64,000 nucleotides of DNA from Prevotellamassilia timonensis (GCF_900106785.1 NZ_LT629845.1:60042-124041), one strand, 5' to 3'. Shown: positions 17,000-26,174, numbered from the stretch's first letter. Numbers and translations are program-made. The notes: generated by a model from the sequence alone, not told the origin.

Positions 17000-17698
17000 A
17001 TGACTGTATCTGAATTTATCAAAAAGATATTTAGCCGTCCGCTCCTTGGCAACTGTTTGGGAGTGGTGATTGTAACCCTGTTGCTCGGCATAGGGTCGCT
17101 GGTGTTTATAAACTTTTACACCCATCATGGCGACGAGGTGGTCGTGCCCAACGTTTGCGGTATGGACCAAGGCGTGGCCGAAAAGAAACTCCGGGCAATG
17201 GGCCTGCGCATGGAAGTGACAGATACGGGCTATGTGTACAATGCAGCCCCCTTCTCGGTGCTTGAGCAAAACATCAAGGCTGGCGAAAAGGTGAAACCCG
17301 GCCGTATCATTCTCATAACCATCAATGCCAACGGACCGCGACAAATAGCCATACCCGATGTGGCAGACAACTGCTCGCGTCGTGAGGCCGAGGACAAACT
17401 CAGAGTGCTGGGCTTCAAACTGGCTGCTACCGAATATGTGGTTGGCGACCCCGAATGGGTGTACGGCATCAAGGTGAACGGACGCAGTGTGGCGGCTGGC
17501 ACCAAGGTGTCTGTCACCTCACCCATCACATTGGTTGTGGGCTCGGGCGGTGTGACAGACGAGTATAATGGCAACGACAGTCTCGACTTTGTAAAGAATG
17601 CACCTCCCGAGGAGGTTGACGAGCTCGAGGGCGGTGGCGATGACAGCTACGACGCTCAGTCCGGCCACAACGATAATAACACAGACAACGGGCAATAA
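17000..17698 (+). CDS. Membrane-anchored PASTA-domain protein
   Basis: A 232-residue protein with a short cytoplasmic N-terminus, one membrane segment (LGVVIVTLLLGIGSLVFINF, about 18-37) and two or more PASTA domains outside (VVVPNVCGMDQGVAEKKLRAMGL, about 47-115; IAIPDVADNCSRREAEDKLRVLGF, about 116-180). The tail is acidic and low in complexity. PASTA domains bind peptidoglycan-related ligands. In Bacteroidota this gene commonly precedes an RluD-type gene and ddl, as here, so a cell-wall role is plausible. It lacks the kinase domain found with PASTA domains in Gram-positive bacteria. Confidence 0.85.
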   Translation: MTVSEFIKKIFSRPLLGNCLGVVIVTLLLGIGSLVFINFYTHHGDEVVVPNVCGMDQGVAEKKLRAMGLRMEVTDTGYVYNAAPFSVLEQNIKAGEKVKPGRIILITINANGPRQIAIPDVADNCSRREAEDKLRVLGFKLAATEYVVGDPEWVYGIKVNGRSVAAGTKVSVTSPITLVVGSGGVTDEYNGNDSLDFVKNAPPEEVDELEGGGDDSYDAQSGHNDNNTDNGQ

Positions 17699-17755
17699 GG
17701 CAGTAGCCTCAACCTCAGACTTTATTATATAAAACAACGTATAGGCGGAAACAAG

Positions 17756-17884
17756 CAAACAGGTTGCCAAGTTAACGGGTGAGTTTGCCAGGTTCCTTAC
17801 CATTCTGGCTTTAACATAATAAGTAGCGTGTTGCATACTTACTTGTTAACCAGTCAACTTGTCAACCCGTTAACCAAGAATTCC
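17756..17884. repeat. Inter-cistronic inverted array (PASTA gene to rluD-type gene)
   Basis: The left part has AGGTTGCCAAGTTAACGGGT units (from 17759). The right part has CTTGTTAACC, AGTCAACTTG and TCAACCCGTTAACC (17842-17874). It stops about 40 bp before the next start codon. Confidence 0.6.
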
Positions 17885-17925
17885 GCCAACGGGTATTAAA
17901 CACGGCATAACACGTGGAAGACATC

Positions 17926-19011
17926 ATGACACAGGCAGACATCAGCGAAGAACTGCCCGACTACATAGACACCGACGACATGGACGAAGAGGGTGGCGAC
18001 GAAGGTGGCCAGCTCTACGAGCATTATCGCGTAGTGGCCGACAAAGGCCAACAGTTGCTGCGCGTGGACAAATTCTTGCTCGACCACCTGAAGGACACCT
18101 CGCGCAACCGCATACAGGCTGCTGCCAAAGCGGGTTTTATACACGTCAACGACAAACCGGTAAAGAGCAACTACCGTGTAAAACCATTCGACGTGGTAAC
18201 CCTGCTGCTCGACCGTCCGCGTTATGAAAACAAGATTGAGGCGGAGAATATTCCGCTCGACATCGTATACGAGGATAGCGAACTGCTCGTGGTAAACAAA
18301 CCCGCCGGGCTGGTGGTGCATCCGGGTTGTGGCAATTATACCGGCACCCTTGTCAACGCCATAGCCTGGCACTTGAAGGATGACCCCAAGTACGACCCCA
18401 ACGATCCGTCGGTGGGGTTGGTTCACCGCATTGACAAGGACACGTCGGGGCTGCTTGTGGTGGCCAAGACACCCGATGCCAAAACTAAATTGGGGTTGCA
18501 GTTTTTCAACAAGACCACACGCCGCCGCTATAATGCCTTGGTGTGGGGCAACTTGGCTGATGACGAGGGCCGCATTGAGGGCAACATAGCGCGTAACCCG
18601 CGCGACCGCATGCAGATGGCCGTGTTCGACCCCTCGTCGGGCATAGGCAAGCATGCCGTGACACACTATAAGGTGCTGAAGCGCTATGGCTACGTAACCC
18701 TTGTGGAGTGTGTGCTCGAAACGGGCCGCACACACCAGATACGTGTGCACATGAAGCACATTGGCCACCCCTTGTTCAACGACGAGCGCTATGGGGGCGA
18801 CCAAATTCTGCGAGGCACACAGAGCAGCACTTACAACAGTTTTATACGCAACTGCTTTGCCATTTGTCCTCGACAGGCGTTGCACGCCCGCACATTGGGC
18901 TTCAAGCACCCCAAAACGGGCAAGGAAATGGACTTTACCACTGACCTCGCTGCCGACATGGTGGCTTTGCTGGCCAAGTGGGATAAATATATTGAAGGAA
19001 TTAAAGCATAG
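17926..19011 (+). CDS. RluA/RluD-family 23S rRNA pseudouridine synthase
   Basis: A 361-residue protein: an acidic N-terminal extension (about 1-30), an S4 RNA-binding domain (about 40-95, LLRVDKFLLDHLKDTSRNRIQAA) and a catalytic domain with VGLVHRIDKDTSGLLVVAKT, whose Asp170 is the catalytic residue, plus ETGRTHQIRVHMKHIGHPL. It isomerises uridines in large-subunit rRNA; RluD-like specificity is likely from the S4 domain and length but not proved. The GTG at 17914 is possible, but the ATG at 17926 has GGAAG five bases upstream. ddl follows after 17 bp, so the two are co-transcribed. Confidence 0.9.
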   Translation: MTQADISEELPDYIDTDDMDEEGGDEGGQLYEHYRVVADKGQQLLRVDKFLLDHLKDTSRNRIQAAAKAGFIHVNDKPVKSNYRVKPFDVVTLLLDRPRYENKIEAENIPLDIVYEDSELLVVNKPAGLVVHPGCGNYTGTLVNAIAWHLKDDPKYDPNDPSVGLVHRIDKDTSGLLVVAKTPDAKTKLGLQFFNKTTRRRYNALVWGNLADDEGRIEGNIARNPRDRMQMAVFDPSSGIGKHAVTHYKVLKRYGYVTLVECVLETGRTHQIRVHMKHIGHPLFNDERYGGDQILRGTQSSTYNSFIRNCFAICPRQALHARTLGFKHPKTGKEMDFTTDLAADMVALLAKWDKYIEGIKA

Positions 19012-19028
19012 CATATAGATATAGCATC

Positions 19029-20027
19029 ATGAAACGTAACATTGCTATTGTGGCCGGAGGCGACTCCTCTGAACACGACGTATCTCTGCGTTCGGCAGAA
19101 GGTATCATGTCCTTTATGGACAAGGACAAGTATAATTGCTACATTGTCGAAGTGACAAGCAACAACTGGAAGGTGGAGTATCACAACGAAACCTGCCATA
19201 TTGACCGCGCGGACTTTTCGTTTACCGCCAAGGACGGCCGTCACACATTCGACTTTGCTTATATTACCATTCACGGCACTCCGGGCGAGAATGGCATCAT
19301 GCAGGGGTATTTCGACCTTATCGGCATGCCCTATTCAACAAGCGGTGTGCTGGTTGAAGCATTGACTTTCAACAAGTTTGCTTTGAACAACTTTTTGCGT
19401 GCCTACCCCGAGTTGCACATTTCCGACTCGGTGCTCATTCGCAAGGGCGACACCGTTACCACCGACACCGAGCAGCAACTGGCTGCCCGCCTTGGCATAC
19501 CTTGCTTTGTCAAGCCCAATGCCGGCGGTTCGAGCTTTGGTGTGACCAAGGTGAAGCACGCCGATGCCCTGCGTGCCGCCATTGAAAAGGCTATGGTGGA
19601 AAGCGACGAGGTGATGGTCGAAAAGATGATGAGCGGCACCGAAATTACTTGCGGTTGCTTTAAGCGTGCCAATGGCGAAATTGTGACATTGCCTATTACC
19701 GAGGTGGTGTGCCACGACGAGTTCTTTGACTATGATGCCAAGTACAACAACAAGTCAGACGAGATAACCCCGGCACGCATTGCTCCCGAAACGGCCCAGC
19801 GCGTGAGCGAGATGACCAAGCACATCTACCACATATTGGGTTGCTATGGCCTTATCCGCATCGACTACATATTGTCGGGCGAGAAGGGTAATGAACAAAT
19901 TAACATGCTCGAAATCAACACCACTCCGGGCATGACCGCTACAAGTTTCATTCCGCAGCAGGTACGTGCTTCGGAATATGACATTAAGGACGTGCTGAGC
20001 GACATTATCGAAGGCAAGTTCTGCTGA
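19029..20027 (+). CDS. ddl: D-alanine--D-alanine ligase
   Basis: A 332-residue ATP-grasp ligase that joins two D-alanines for peptidoglycan precursors. Visible motifs: IAVVAGGDSSEHDVSLRSA-like N-terminal (AGGDSSEHDVSLRSAEG), IHGTPGENGIMQGYFDLIGM, the ATP-grasp loop CFVKPNAGGSSFGVTKV, GTEITCGCF, and the metal-binding EINTTPGMTATSFIPQQ. Length is typical of the short Ddl form. It sits 17 bp after the pseudouridine synthase gene and after the PASTA gene, a common Bacteroidota arrangement linked to wall synthesis. Confidence 0.97.
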   Translation: MKRNIAIVAGGDSSEHDVSLRSAEGIMSFMDKDKYNCYIVEVTSNNWKVEYHNETCHIDRADFSFTAKDGRHTFDFAYITIHGTPGENGIMQGYFDLIGMPYSTSGVLVEALTFNKFALNNFLRAYPELHISDSVLIRKGDTVTTDTEQQLAARLGIPCFVKPNAGGSSFGVTKVKHADALRAAIEKAMVESDEVMVEKMMSGTEITCGCFKRANGEIVTLPITEVVCHDEFFDYDAKYNNKSDEITPARIAPETAQRVSEMTKHIYHILGCYGLIRIDYILSGEKGNEQINMLEINTTPGMTATSFIPQQVRASEYDIKDVLSDIIEGKFC

Positions 20028-20040
20028 ATAGCTTAAACTA

Positions 20041-20090
20041 AGGTTATGAGGTCGGCCGGCAATTATTGCCTCAGGCTGCCCTCATAGCCT
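20041..20090 (+). terminator. Hairpin after ddl
   Basis: AGGTTATGAGG (20041-20051) pairs with CCTCATAGCCT (20080-20090) with one unpaired position, with an inner GGC..GCC pairing. It is followed by TATCTTATTTTAT. Confidence 0.6.
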
Positions 20091-20132
20091 TATCTTATTT
20101 TATCCCCCTCCCTCTTAACACACTTTACTGCC

Positions 20133-21287
20133 ATGAATATTCACGATTTCGACGCCATACGTCCCATTGAGCCTAATGAAATTGGCGCTGCCATTGACGA
20201 GCTGTTTGCCGAACCGCAGTTCTGCGCCATTGTGCAATCGTTTTTCAAGGACGTGCCTGTTAAGGCCATCAAAGCCAAGGCTAAAATGTGCCGCACTGGT
20301 TTGGAAATACAGAAGACCTTCTTCTATCCGCTCGTCAAACAGCTGATGGCCAAATGTGCCAGTGGCTTGACACTCGACGCCGAGGCTATACCCGTGTCGC
20401 AGCGTGACAAAAGTTACACCTTCGTGTCGAACCACCGCGACATTGTGCTCGATTCCGCTTTGCTCGACATCTTGCTTATCGACCACCAGTTCAACGACAG
20501 TATCGAAATAGCCATTGGCGACAACCTGCTCATTTACCCTTGGATAAAGACCCTCGTGCGTTTGAACAAGTCGTTCATTGTGCAGCGCTCGGTGGGTATG
20601 CGCGAAATGCTCATGTCGAGCAAGCGCATGAGTGAATACATGCACTTTGCCATCAAAGAGAAACATCAAGGCATTTGGATTGCACAGCGCGAGGGACGTG
20701 CCAAGGACTCGAATGACCGCACACAGGAGTCTATACTCAAAATGATGACCATGGGCGGCGAGGGCACACCACTCGACAGATTGAAGGAATTGAACATCGT
20801 GCCGTTGAGCATATCGTATGAATATGATCCATGCGACTTTTTGAAAGCAAAGGAGTTTCAGCAAAAACGCGATGATGCTGCATTCAAGAAGAGCCGTCAG
20901 GACGACCTTGTCAATATGCAAACCGGCATATTTGGCAAAAAAGGACATGTGCATTACCGCATGGCAGAACCCGTCAATACATGGATTGACCAATATGCCG
21001 AACTGCCCAAGAACGAATTTTACAAGGCAGTAGCCGCCCGCATTGATGTGGCCATACATCAGGGCTACGAAATATATGCCAACAATTATGTGGCGCTCGA
21101 CTTGCTGAATGGCAACGAGGCCCAGGCTGTACATTACACGGAGGAGCAAAAGAAAGTGTTTGAACAATATTTGCAGGAACGCATTGACATGATAGACTTG
21201 CCCAACAAGGATATCGACTTCCTGCGCGAACGCTTGCTCACCATGTATGCCAATCCGCTCATCAACCAGCTGAAGGCCAACGCTTAA
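20133..21287 (+). CDS. Glycerophospholipid acyltransferase-like protein
   Basis: A 384-residue cytoplasmic or membrane-associated protein resembling PlsC/PlsB-type acyltransferases. It has SNHRDIVLDSALLD (His101, Asp107), an AIGDNLLIYPWIKTLVRLNKSF segment and a substrate-binding type IAQREGRAKDSND block at about 187-200. The histidine-aspartate spacing is HX5D, not the canonical HX4D, unless Asp103 or the register differs; the homologous NHRDIVLD form is what I would expect in the Bacteroidales group. It probably acylates a glycerol-phosphate or related lipid. Its stop codon overlaps the left end of a MITE-like repeat. Confidence 0.75.
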   Translation: MNIHDFDAIRPIEPNEIGAAIDELFAEPQFCAIVQSFFKDVPVKAIKAKAKMCRTGLEIQKTFFYPLVKQLMAKCASGLTLDAEAIPVSQRDKSYTFVSNHRDIVLDSALLDILLIDHQFNDSIEIAIGDNLLIYPWIKTLVRLNKSFIVQRSVGMREMLMSSKRMSEYMHFAIKEKHQGIWIAQREGRAKDSNDRTQESILKMMTMGGEGTPLDRLKELNIVPLSISYEYDPCDFLKAKEFQQKRDDAAFKKSRQDDLVNMQTGIFGKKGHVHYRMAEPVNTWIDQYAELPKNEFYKAVAARIDVAIHQGYEIYANNYVALDLLNGNEAQAVHYTEEQKKVFEQYLQERIDMIDLPNKDIDFLRERLLTMYANPLINQLKANA

Positions 21288-21474
21288 GTAGGTGTTCAAA
21301 ATTATTTTTACATTGAAAGTGCATTATCGGGGCGCAGATGTTCCCTTCGGGTGAGGGAGCATAGCGGGCTATGTGACCGAGGCCGAAGGGAACAGATGCG
21401 TCTCGAGAATGTGCTTTCAATGTGAAAATGACACCTGCTGATTGTATAAAATAATTTTGAGCATCTACTTAGCA
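21286..21474. repeat. MITE-like palindromic element, full copy
   Basis: The ends are inverted: TAAGTAGGTGTTCAAAATTA at the left and TAATTTTGAGCATCTACTTA at the right. Inside, 21310-21350 and 21383-21423 are 41-bp inverted arms with few mismatches (ACATTGAAAG..CCCTTCGG). A shorter derivative with an internal deletion lies at 46701-46818. The left end starts on the stop codon of the acyltransferase gene and the right end touches the start of the next gene. Confidence 0.75.
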
Positions 21475-22125
21475 ATGATGAAACGAACAGCACTTTGCCT
21501 TTGGGCTTTAGTCACAGTTGTCATGCTCAATACCGCTTGCAATGACGATGAAAAGCCTTTGCCCAACATACAGACGATGTTGGCCGACATGACACCCGAC
21601 GCCAACGGGCAGGTGAGTGAACTGACGCTCGACGATGGTGGGGTGAAAACGCTTGCCAAGCCGCTGACGGGATTAAAGGCCGATAGCACATACCGCATTC
21701 GGGCTGTGTACGAGGTGCAAGCATCGACGCGCGTCTCGCTGATTGGTTGTACGCCTGTGCTGGCCGCGGCTCCCCAAGCCTACGCTGCCGACAAGGTACA
21801 CACCGATGCACTGAACGTTGTGTCGTGCTGGCAAGGGGCTTCGTACATCAATTTGCACATAGGCATCAAGGGCACGAACACTGGTAAGCACTACTTCGGT
21901 TTTAACCGGGGCGAACTGACCGACAATGGCAATGGCACACGCACTTTGCACATCACTCTGTTGCACGACCAGCATGGCGACCCGGCATATTACACCATCG
22001 AAATGTACTTGTCGATGCCCCTAAAGTCGTTGGTTGGCATGCTCCGGCCATCAACCGACAGTGTGTCGGTAAGTGTCAACACTTTTGGAGGTGTGGCACA
22101 TTTTGCATTCATTTATAAAGAATAG
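21475..22125 (+). CDS. NigD-like lipoprotein
   Basis: A protein of 216 residues (215 if the second ATG at 21478 is used) with a lipoprotein signal, LVTVVMLNTACNDDEK (lipobox Cys about residue 23). The mature part begins with a small beta-rich domain (about 40-100, TYRIRAVYEVQASTRVSLIG) followed by a beta-sandwich-like region. This matches the NigD-like family of Bacteroidota, named from a nigrescin-linked gene, whose function is not established. Starts further upstream would read through the MITE-like repeat. The DUF2156 gene follows after 25 bp. Confidence 0.65.
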   Translation: MMKRTALCLWALVTVVMLNTACNDDEKPLPNIQTMLADMTPDANGQVSELTLDDGGVKTLAKPLTGLKADSTYRIRAVYEVQASTRVSLIGCTPVLAAAPQAYAADKVHTDALNVVSCWQGASYINLHIGIKGTNTGKHYFGFNRGELTDNGNGTRTLHITLLHDQHGDPAYYTIEMYLSMPLKSLVGMLRPSTDSVSVSVNTFGGVAHFAFIYKE

Positions 22126-22150
22126 AAACTGCTAACAGACTGTCACGACG

Positions 22151-23065
22151 ATGATACCATTTCACCCGCTAACACTGGCAGACCGCGAACTTGTGCAGCA
22201 GCGCGTGTTGCACAGTGACTACCGCTACTGCGACTACAACTTTCTGAACCTTATAGGTTGGCGCTTTATGTACGACACCGAGGTGGCCGACTATAAGGGC
22301 TGGTTGCTCTTCCGCTTCAAGGCAGATGGCCATTTGGCCTATCAAATACCCGTGGGCAATGGCGACAGAAAGGACATAATAAAGGATATGCTCGACGATG
22401 CCCAGCAACAGGGGCACCCCTTTTTGATGCTTGGCGTGTTTGAGCATGCACTCGCGCAACTCGAAATGGCCATGCCGGGCTATTTCTTTGCCAAAGCCGA
22501 CCGCAATTACTCTGAATACATTTACAGCCGCGACAAGCTCAGCACCCTTTCGGGCAAGAAGTTGCAACCCAAGCGCAATTTTATTAACCGCTTTGTGTCG
22601 CAGCACCCCGACTATCAGTTTGTGCCGCTCACGCCCGACCTGTTTGACCGTTGTTTGGAACTTGACCATAAATGGGCCGCAGAAAAGGCAGAAGAGGAGA
22701 CGCACGACAAATTTACCTACGAAACCGAGCGACAAGCGTTGGTAACCATGTTTGATAATTGGGAGGCTACTGGCGCAAGGGGCGGTGCGCTGATTGTAGA
22801 CAATGAAATAATAGCCTTTACGCTTGGTGCCGGCATCAACTACGACACCTTTGACGTTTGCATCGAAAAGGCCGACACGCAATACGAGGGTGCATTCACC
22901 ATTATCAACCGCGACTTTGTGCGCAGCCTGCCAGAGCAGTATGTGTACATCAACCGCGAAGAAGACCTCGGACTGCCAGGCTTGAGGCGCTCAAAACTGT
23001 CGTATCACCCCGAACAACTGCTCCATAAATATACGGTGATGACCAAGCACCCGCTTGGCGAATGA
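22151..23065 (+). CDS. DUF2156 protein (LPG-synthase C-terminal / GNAT-like fold)
   Basis: A 304-residue soluble protein with the DUF2156 pattern: an N-terminal acyltransferase-like half with DYNFLNLIGWRFMYDTEV and, in the second half, DNEIIAFTLGAGINYDTFDVCIEKAD, FTIINRDF, YINREEDLGLPGLRRSKLSYHP. Such domains form the catalytic part of aminoacyl-phosphatidylglycerol synthases, but this one has no membrane part, so its acceptor is unknown. It is directly followed by a second GNAT-fold gene, suggesting a functional pair. Confidence 0.8.
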   Translation: MIPFHPLTLADRELVQQRVLHSDYRYCDYNFLNLIGWRFMYDTEVADYKGWLLFRFKADGHLAYQIPVGNGDRKDIIKDMLDDAQQQGHPFLMLGVFEHALAQLEMAMPGYFFAKADRNYSEYIYSRDKLSTLSGKKLQPKRNFINRFVSQHPDYQFVPLTPDLFDRCLELDHKWAAEKAEEETHDKFTYETERQALVTMFDNWEATGARGGALIVDNEIIAFTLGAGINYDTFDVCIEKADTQYEGAFTIINRDFVRSLPEQYVYINREEDLGLPGLRRSKLSYHPEQLLHKYTVMTKHPLGE

Positions 23066-23092
23066 AACAAATAGGGTGGGGAAGACTGCTCG

Positions 23093-23218
23093 CTGACAAA
23101 CTTGCCAGCACGTTGCTAACGTTTCGGATTTAAGAAGAACAGACTGAACCCGAAAGGTGAGTTACTTTGTCAAGCCCCTAACCCCCTAACCCATTAACCC
23201 CCTAACCCCTTTCTACCC
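23093..23218. repeat. Inter-cistronic inverted array (DUF2156 gene to GNAT gene)
   Basis: The right part is a run of CCCCTAAC, CCCATTAAC and CCCCTAACC units (23176-23209) that ends about 10 bp before the next ATG. The left part is less regular (ACAAACTTGCCAGCACGTTG near 23097). Confidence 0.45.
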
Positions 23219-23220
23219 CC

Positions 23221-24264
23221 ATGCTACTTACACCCAACGAAATAAAGCAGCAAACGCGCGACCTGTGGCGCACTTGTTTCCATGACTCAGAAGAGTTTAT
23301 GGACATATATTTTGAAGATAAATACACTGATGACAACAACCTGACCATACGTCACGACGGACAAGTGGTGGCTGCCACGCAACTGTTGCCGTACCGATTT
23401 ACTTTTTATGGTTCGGTACTGCGTGCAGGCTATATATCAGGCTTGGCCACTCTGCCACAATTCCGCAACAAAGGTTACGCCTCGAACCTCATACATGAGG
23501 CACACCGCCGGTTGTTCAACCAAGGTGCCACGCTCAGTTTTTTGATACCCGGCAGTGACGAACTGCGCAGCTTTTACGAAAAGCCCCAACATGGCGCTTT
23601 TTGGAATGCCGTGTACCGTCAGAATTTGCCTCTCGACATTACCAACGATGGCGATTACAGCAAAATAGAGGTGACACGCCCCGACGAGTGGGGCCGCGAC
23701 CTGTATGTGTTCTACCACCGTCTGACCGTAGAGTTGCCGTTTATGATGCACCCGTCGGAGAACGACTTCTTTGCTGCATTGTCTGATGCCGACCTCGATG
23801 ATGGTTATGTGCTCGTGGCGCGTCGCAAGCGCCGTATTGTGGGCGTTTGCCTGGCGGTGAAGGAGGCCGATGGCAATGTGTACATTCGCACTTTGGCCAT
23901 TACCGAAAGCGCTGCGCGTGCTGCTTTTGTGAATTATCTGATGAAAGCATGCAATGTGGACAAGGTGTATCGCCGTTTCTGTATGCCAGCTTCGCTCAAG
24001 GGCTCAGAGCCATACGCCATGGCGCGTGTGGTAAATGTGCCACGCTTTTTGTCGGCCATTGCCACACCCAATCCGGGTTTCCAACTGCACATTGGTGTGG
24101 ACGGCGACCTCGATATTCCAGAAAATAATGGTTGGTATATAGTAGAAAACGGCCGCGTGCGTTTGACAGACATCAAGCCCGACAGCATTGTTACACCTGG
24201 TGGTTTGGCTGCCATGTTTATGGCCGCACAACCCATGGTGATGGATATGATGCTTGACGAGTAG
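23221..24264 (+). CDS. GNAT-family N-acetyltransferase (Eis-like layout)
   Basis: A 347-residue cytoplasmic protein. The N-terminal GNAT domain shows RHDGQVVAATQLLPY, GYISGLATLPQFRNKGYASNLI (acetyl-CoA binding Q/RxxGxG/A, here QFRNKGYA) and the LSFLIPGSDELRSFYEK segment. A second GNAT-like half and a C-terminal sterol-carrier-like part (GDLDIPENNGWYIVENGRVRL) suggest an Eis-type organisation. The acetyl acceptor is unknown. It follows the DUF2156 gene and may share its operon. Confidence 0.8.
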   Translation: MLLTPNEIKQQTRDLWRTCFHDSEEFMDIYFEDKYTDDNNLTIRHDGQVVAATQLLPYRFTFYGSVLRAGYISGLATLPQFRNKGYASNLIHEAHRRLFNQGATLSFLIPGSDELRSFYEKPQHGAFWNAVYRQNLPLDITNDGDYSKIEVTRPDEWGRDLYVFYHRLTVELPFMMHPSENDFFAALSDADLDDGYVLVARRKRRIVGVCLAVKEADGNVYIRTLAITESAARAAFVNYLMKACNVDKVYRRFCMPASLKGSEPYAMARVVNVPRFLSAIATPNPGFQLHIGVDGDLDIPENNGWYIVENGRVRLTDIKPDSIVTPGGLAAMFMAAQPMVMDMMLDE

Positions 24265-24310
24265 ACACGCTGCGTTGGGGGACCCCGTCAACCTATAAAA
24301 GAATTATCTT

Positions 24311-25381
24311 ATGAACAAACTGCGATATGGCCTTGCAATGGTGGCTGTTGCACTTTGCAGCTTGGCCTCTGCCCAAACGGCAGTAGAACTTAAACAACAA
24401 TCGCTCGGCAAATGGCGTATAGGTGCGGCACAGTATAGTGGCATTACTGCACTTGGCGGCAACCGCTATGCTATGGTGAGTGACAAGGAACCCACCGATG
24501 GCTTTTTCTTGTTTAGAATAGACCAAAGCGCTCTGACGGGCGATGTGACTAATGTGTACCTGGAGGGGTTCAAAGGCAACCGCTCGCCCAAGGTTGATGC
24601 GCAGGGCATATCCATACGCGATTGTGAGGGTGTGGCATATTTCCCTCAGCGCAACACGCTGTTTATCAGCGGTGAGGGTGACCAGCGCATTTTAGAGTAT
24701 GACATGAAAGGGCAGCCCACAGGGCGTGAACTGAATGTGCCGGACATATTCTCGTCTGAACACATTGTGTTCAACTATGGTTTCGAGGCGTTGTGCTACG
24801 ACACTATTGCACACCGATTTTGGACCACGTCGGAAAGCACACTGCCTGCCGATGGACCGGCGGCTTCGCCCACTCACCCCGGAGTGGTAAATTTGTTGCG
24901 CTTGCAGGCATTTGACGACAACCTGCAACCTGTGGCACAGCATGCCTACCGCATGGATAGGGGACGTACTGATGACTTTGGCAAGACTTATGTGTTTGGT
25001 GTCCCCGAAATTGCCCCATTGCCCGACGGCAGGCTATTGATACTTGAGCGCGAGGCAAATGTAACCCATGGTGGATTGAGCAGTACAACCCGTTGCAAAT
25101 TGTTTGTGGTGGACCCGCGCAATGCACACCAAATTGACAGCAGCACACCGATGAAGGACGTTGACAGCAACCACTTTCTGGATAAAAAGTTGTTGGCGGA
25201 CTGGACTACTGAGGTGCAGCCTTTCAAACTGACATTTGCCAACTACGAGGGTATGTGTCTTGGTCGCACTCTGGCCGATGGCCGCATGACGCTCTTGCTG
25301 GTGAACGACTCGCAAGGGGGGTACCGCAAGGGGCCGTTCAGCCTGAAGGACTACATTAAAGTGATAGTTATAGGTAACTAA
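24311..25381 (+). CDS. Exported esterase-like/phytase-like propeller protein
   Basis: A 356-residue protein with a signal peptide (VAVALCSLASAQ). The mature part matches the esterase-like activity of phytase family: QYSGITALGGNRYAMVSDKE, GISIRDCEGVAYFPQRNTLFISGEGDQRILEYD, FEALCYDTIAHRFWTTSEST, LPDGRLLILER and ANYEGMCLGRTLADGRMTLLLVNDSQ. The family is thought to form a beta-propeller; substrates are not established. The gene is followed after 13 bp by a small lipoprotein gene, so both probably work in the envelope. Confidence 0.8.
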   Translation: MNKLRYGLAMVAVALCSLASAQTAVELKQQSLGKWRIGAAQYSGITALGGNRYAMVSDKEPTDGFFLFRIDQSALTGDVTNVYLEGFKGNRSPKVDAQGISIRDCEGVAYFPQRNTLFISGEGDQRILEYDMKGQPTGRELNVPDIFSSEHIVFNYGFEALCYDTIAHRFWTTSESTLPADGPAASPTHPGVVNLLRLQAFDDNLQPVAQHAYRMDRGRTDDFGKTYVFGVPEIAPLPDGRLLILEREANVTHGGLSSTTRCKLFVVDPRNAHQIDSSTPMKDVDSNHFLDKKLLADWTTEVQPFKLTFANYEGMCLGRTLADGRMTLLLVNDSQGGYRKGPFSLKDYIKVIVIGN

Positions 25382-25394
25382 CGCATCTTATTAT

Positions 25395-25988
25395 ATGAAG
25401 AAGCTGTTTGCCTTATCGGTAGTTATGGTTGCCTTGATGCTTTGTGGCTGTAACGAAATAGAGTTGCCTTCAGAAGGCTCTGGCGGCAAGGAAGATGATG
25501 ATAAGGAGAATGTGGCCGCGCCCGACAGTGACGACACGTTTACCATAGCCACGCTCTGCCGGGCTGACGATGGCGAATTTATAGCACTGAAGGGCTACAT
25601 CGTTGGCTACATGCCTACGAATACCATAAATAAGGTGGTTTTTAATGCCGATGATGCTGTGAGTACCAACATCGTGTTGGCCGACAGGGTTGCCGAAACG
25701 GATATGAAATTGTGTGTGGGTTTGCAACTCAAGGCTGGAAGCGACGCACGTGTTGACTTGAATCTTGCAGACAATCCTGCCATGTTGGGGCAGCGCATTA
25801 TAGCATATGGCTATAAAGGCGCTTATTGCAACGCTCCCGGACTGAAGCAGGTGGAGGTGTATGAATTGGTTGACGATGACGATAGTGATGACGACAGCGG
25901 CGATGGTGCTGACAGCAAGGACGACGGTGGTGAACTGTTTCCCACTTTGGTGACAGAGGGGACTGCGCAACCTTTTGAAGGGTGCTGA
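25395..25988 (+). CDS. DUF6359-type lipoprotein with OB-like domain
   Basis: A 197-residue lipoprotein (VALMLCGCNE, lipobox Cys19). After an acidic linker (about 27-50) comes a beta-rich segment, TIATLCRADDGEFIALKGYIVGYMPTN followed by NIVLADRV and LNLADNPAMLGQRIIAYGYKGAYCNAPGLKQVE. This is the pattern of DUF6359/OB-fold domains that are common in Bacteroidales surface lipoproteins. The C-terminus has a second strongly acidic stretch (VDDDDSDDDSGDGADSKDD), unusual for a folded end. Function unknown. Confidence 0.7.
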   Translation: MKKLFALSVVMVALMLCGCNEIELPSEGSGGKEDDDKENVAAPDSDDTFTIATLCRADDGEFIALKGYIVGYMPTNTINKVVFNADDAVSTNIVLADRVAETDMKLCVGLQLKAGSDARVDLNLADNPAMLGQRIIAYGYKGAYCNAPGLKQVEVYELVDDDDSDDDSGDGADSKDDGGELFPTLVTEGTAQPFEGC

Positions 25989-25999
25989 ACTTGGAATTT

Positions 26000-26171
26000 T
26001 TCTTCGTCAATTTAGGTTTTACCTCAGCCCTGCAAAGCAAAAAAAGCATTTTTTGTTTTGCAGGGCTTTCTGTTTGCACTAACTTTTCTTCGTCAATTTA
26101 GGCTGCACCTCAGCCCTGCAAAGCAAAAAATGCTTTTTTTGTTTTGCAGGGCTTTCGGTTTGCACTAACTT
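26000..26171. repeat. 86-bp tandem duplication carrying terminator and promoter
   Basis: Copy 1 (26000-26085) and copy 2 (26086-26171) differ at only a few bases. Each has a perfect hairpin AGCCCTGCAAAG..TTTTGCAGGGCT (26026-26067 and 26112-26153) followed by a -7-type sequence. In copy 2 that is TAACTTTGC; in copy 1 it has become TAACTTTTC. The hairpins would end transcription of the DUF6359 gene, and copy 2 provides the nuo promoter. Confidence 0.85.
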
Positions 26172-26174
26172 TGC
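26142..26174 (+). promoter_or_regulatory. Predicted nuo operon promoter
   Basis: TTTTG (26142-26146), a 19-bp gap and TAACTTTGC (26166-26174) match the consensus. The -33 element lies inside the 3' arm of the terminator hairpin, so terminator and promoter overlap. Transcription would start near 26180. Confidence 0.7.

Noticed and set aside
20115..21299. A long minus-strand frame opposite the acyltransferase gene
   Set aside because: It is the mirror of the plus-strand gene's codon pattern and has no recognisable domain.
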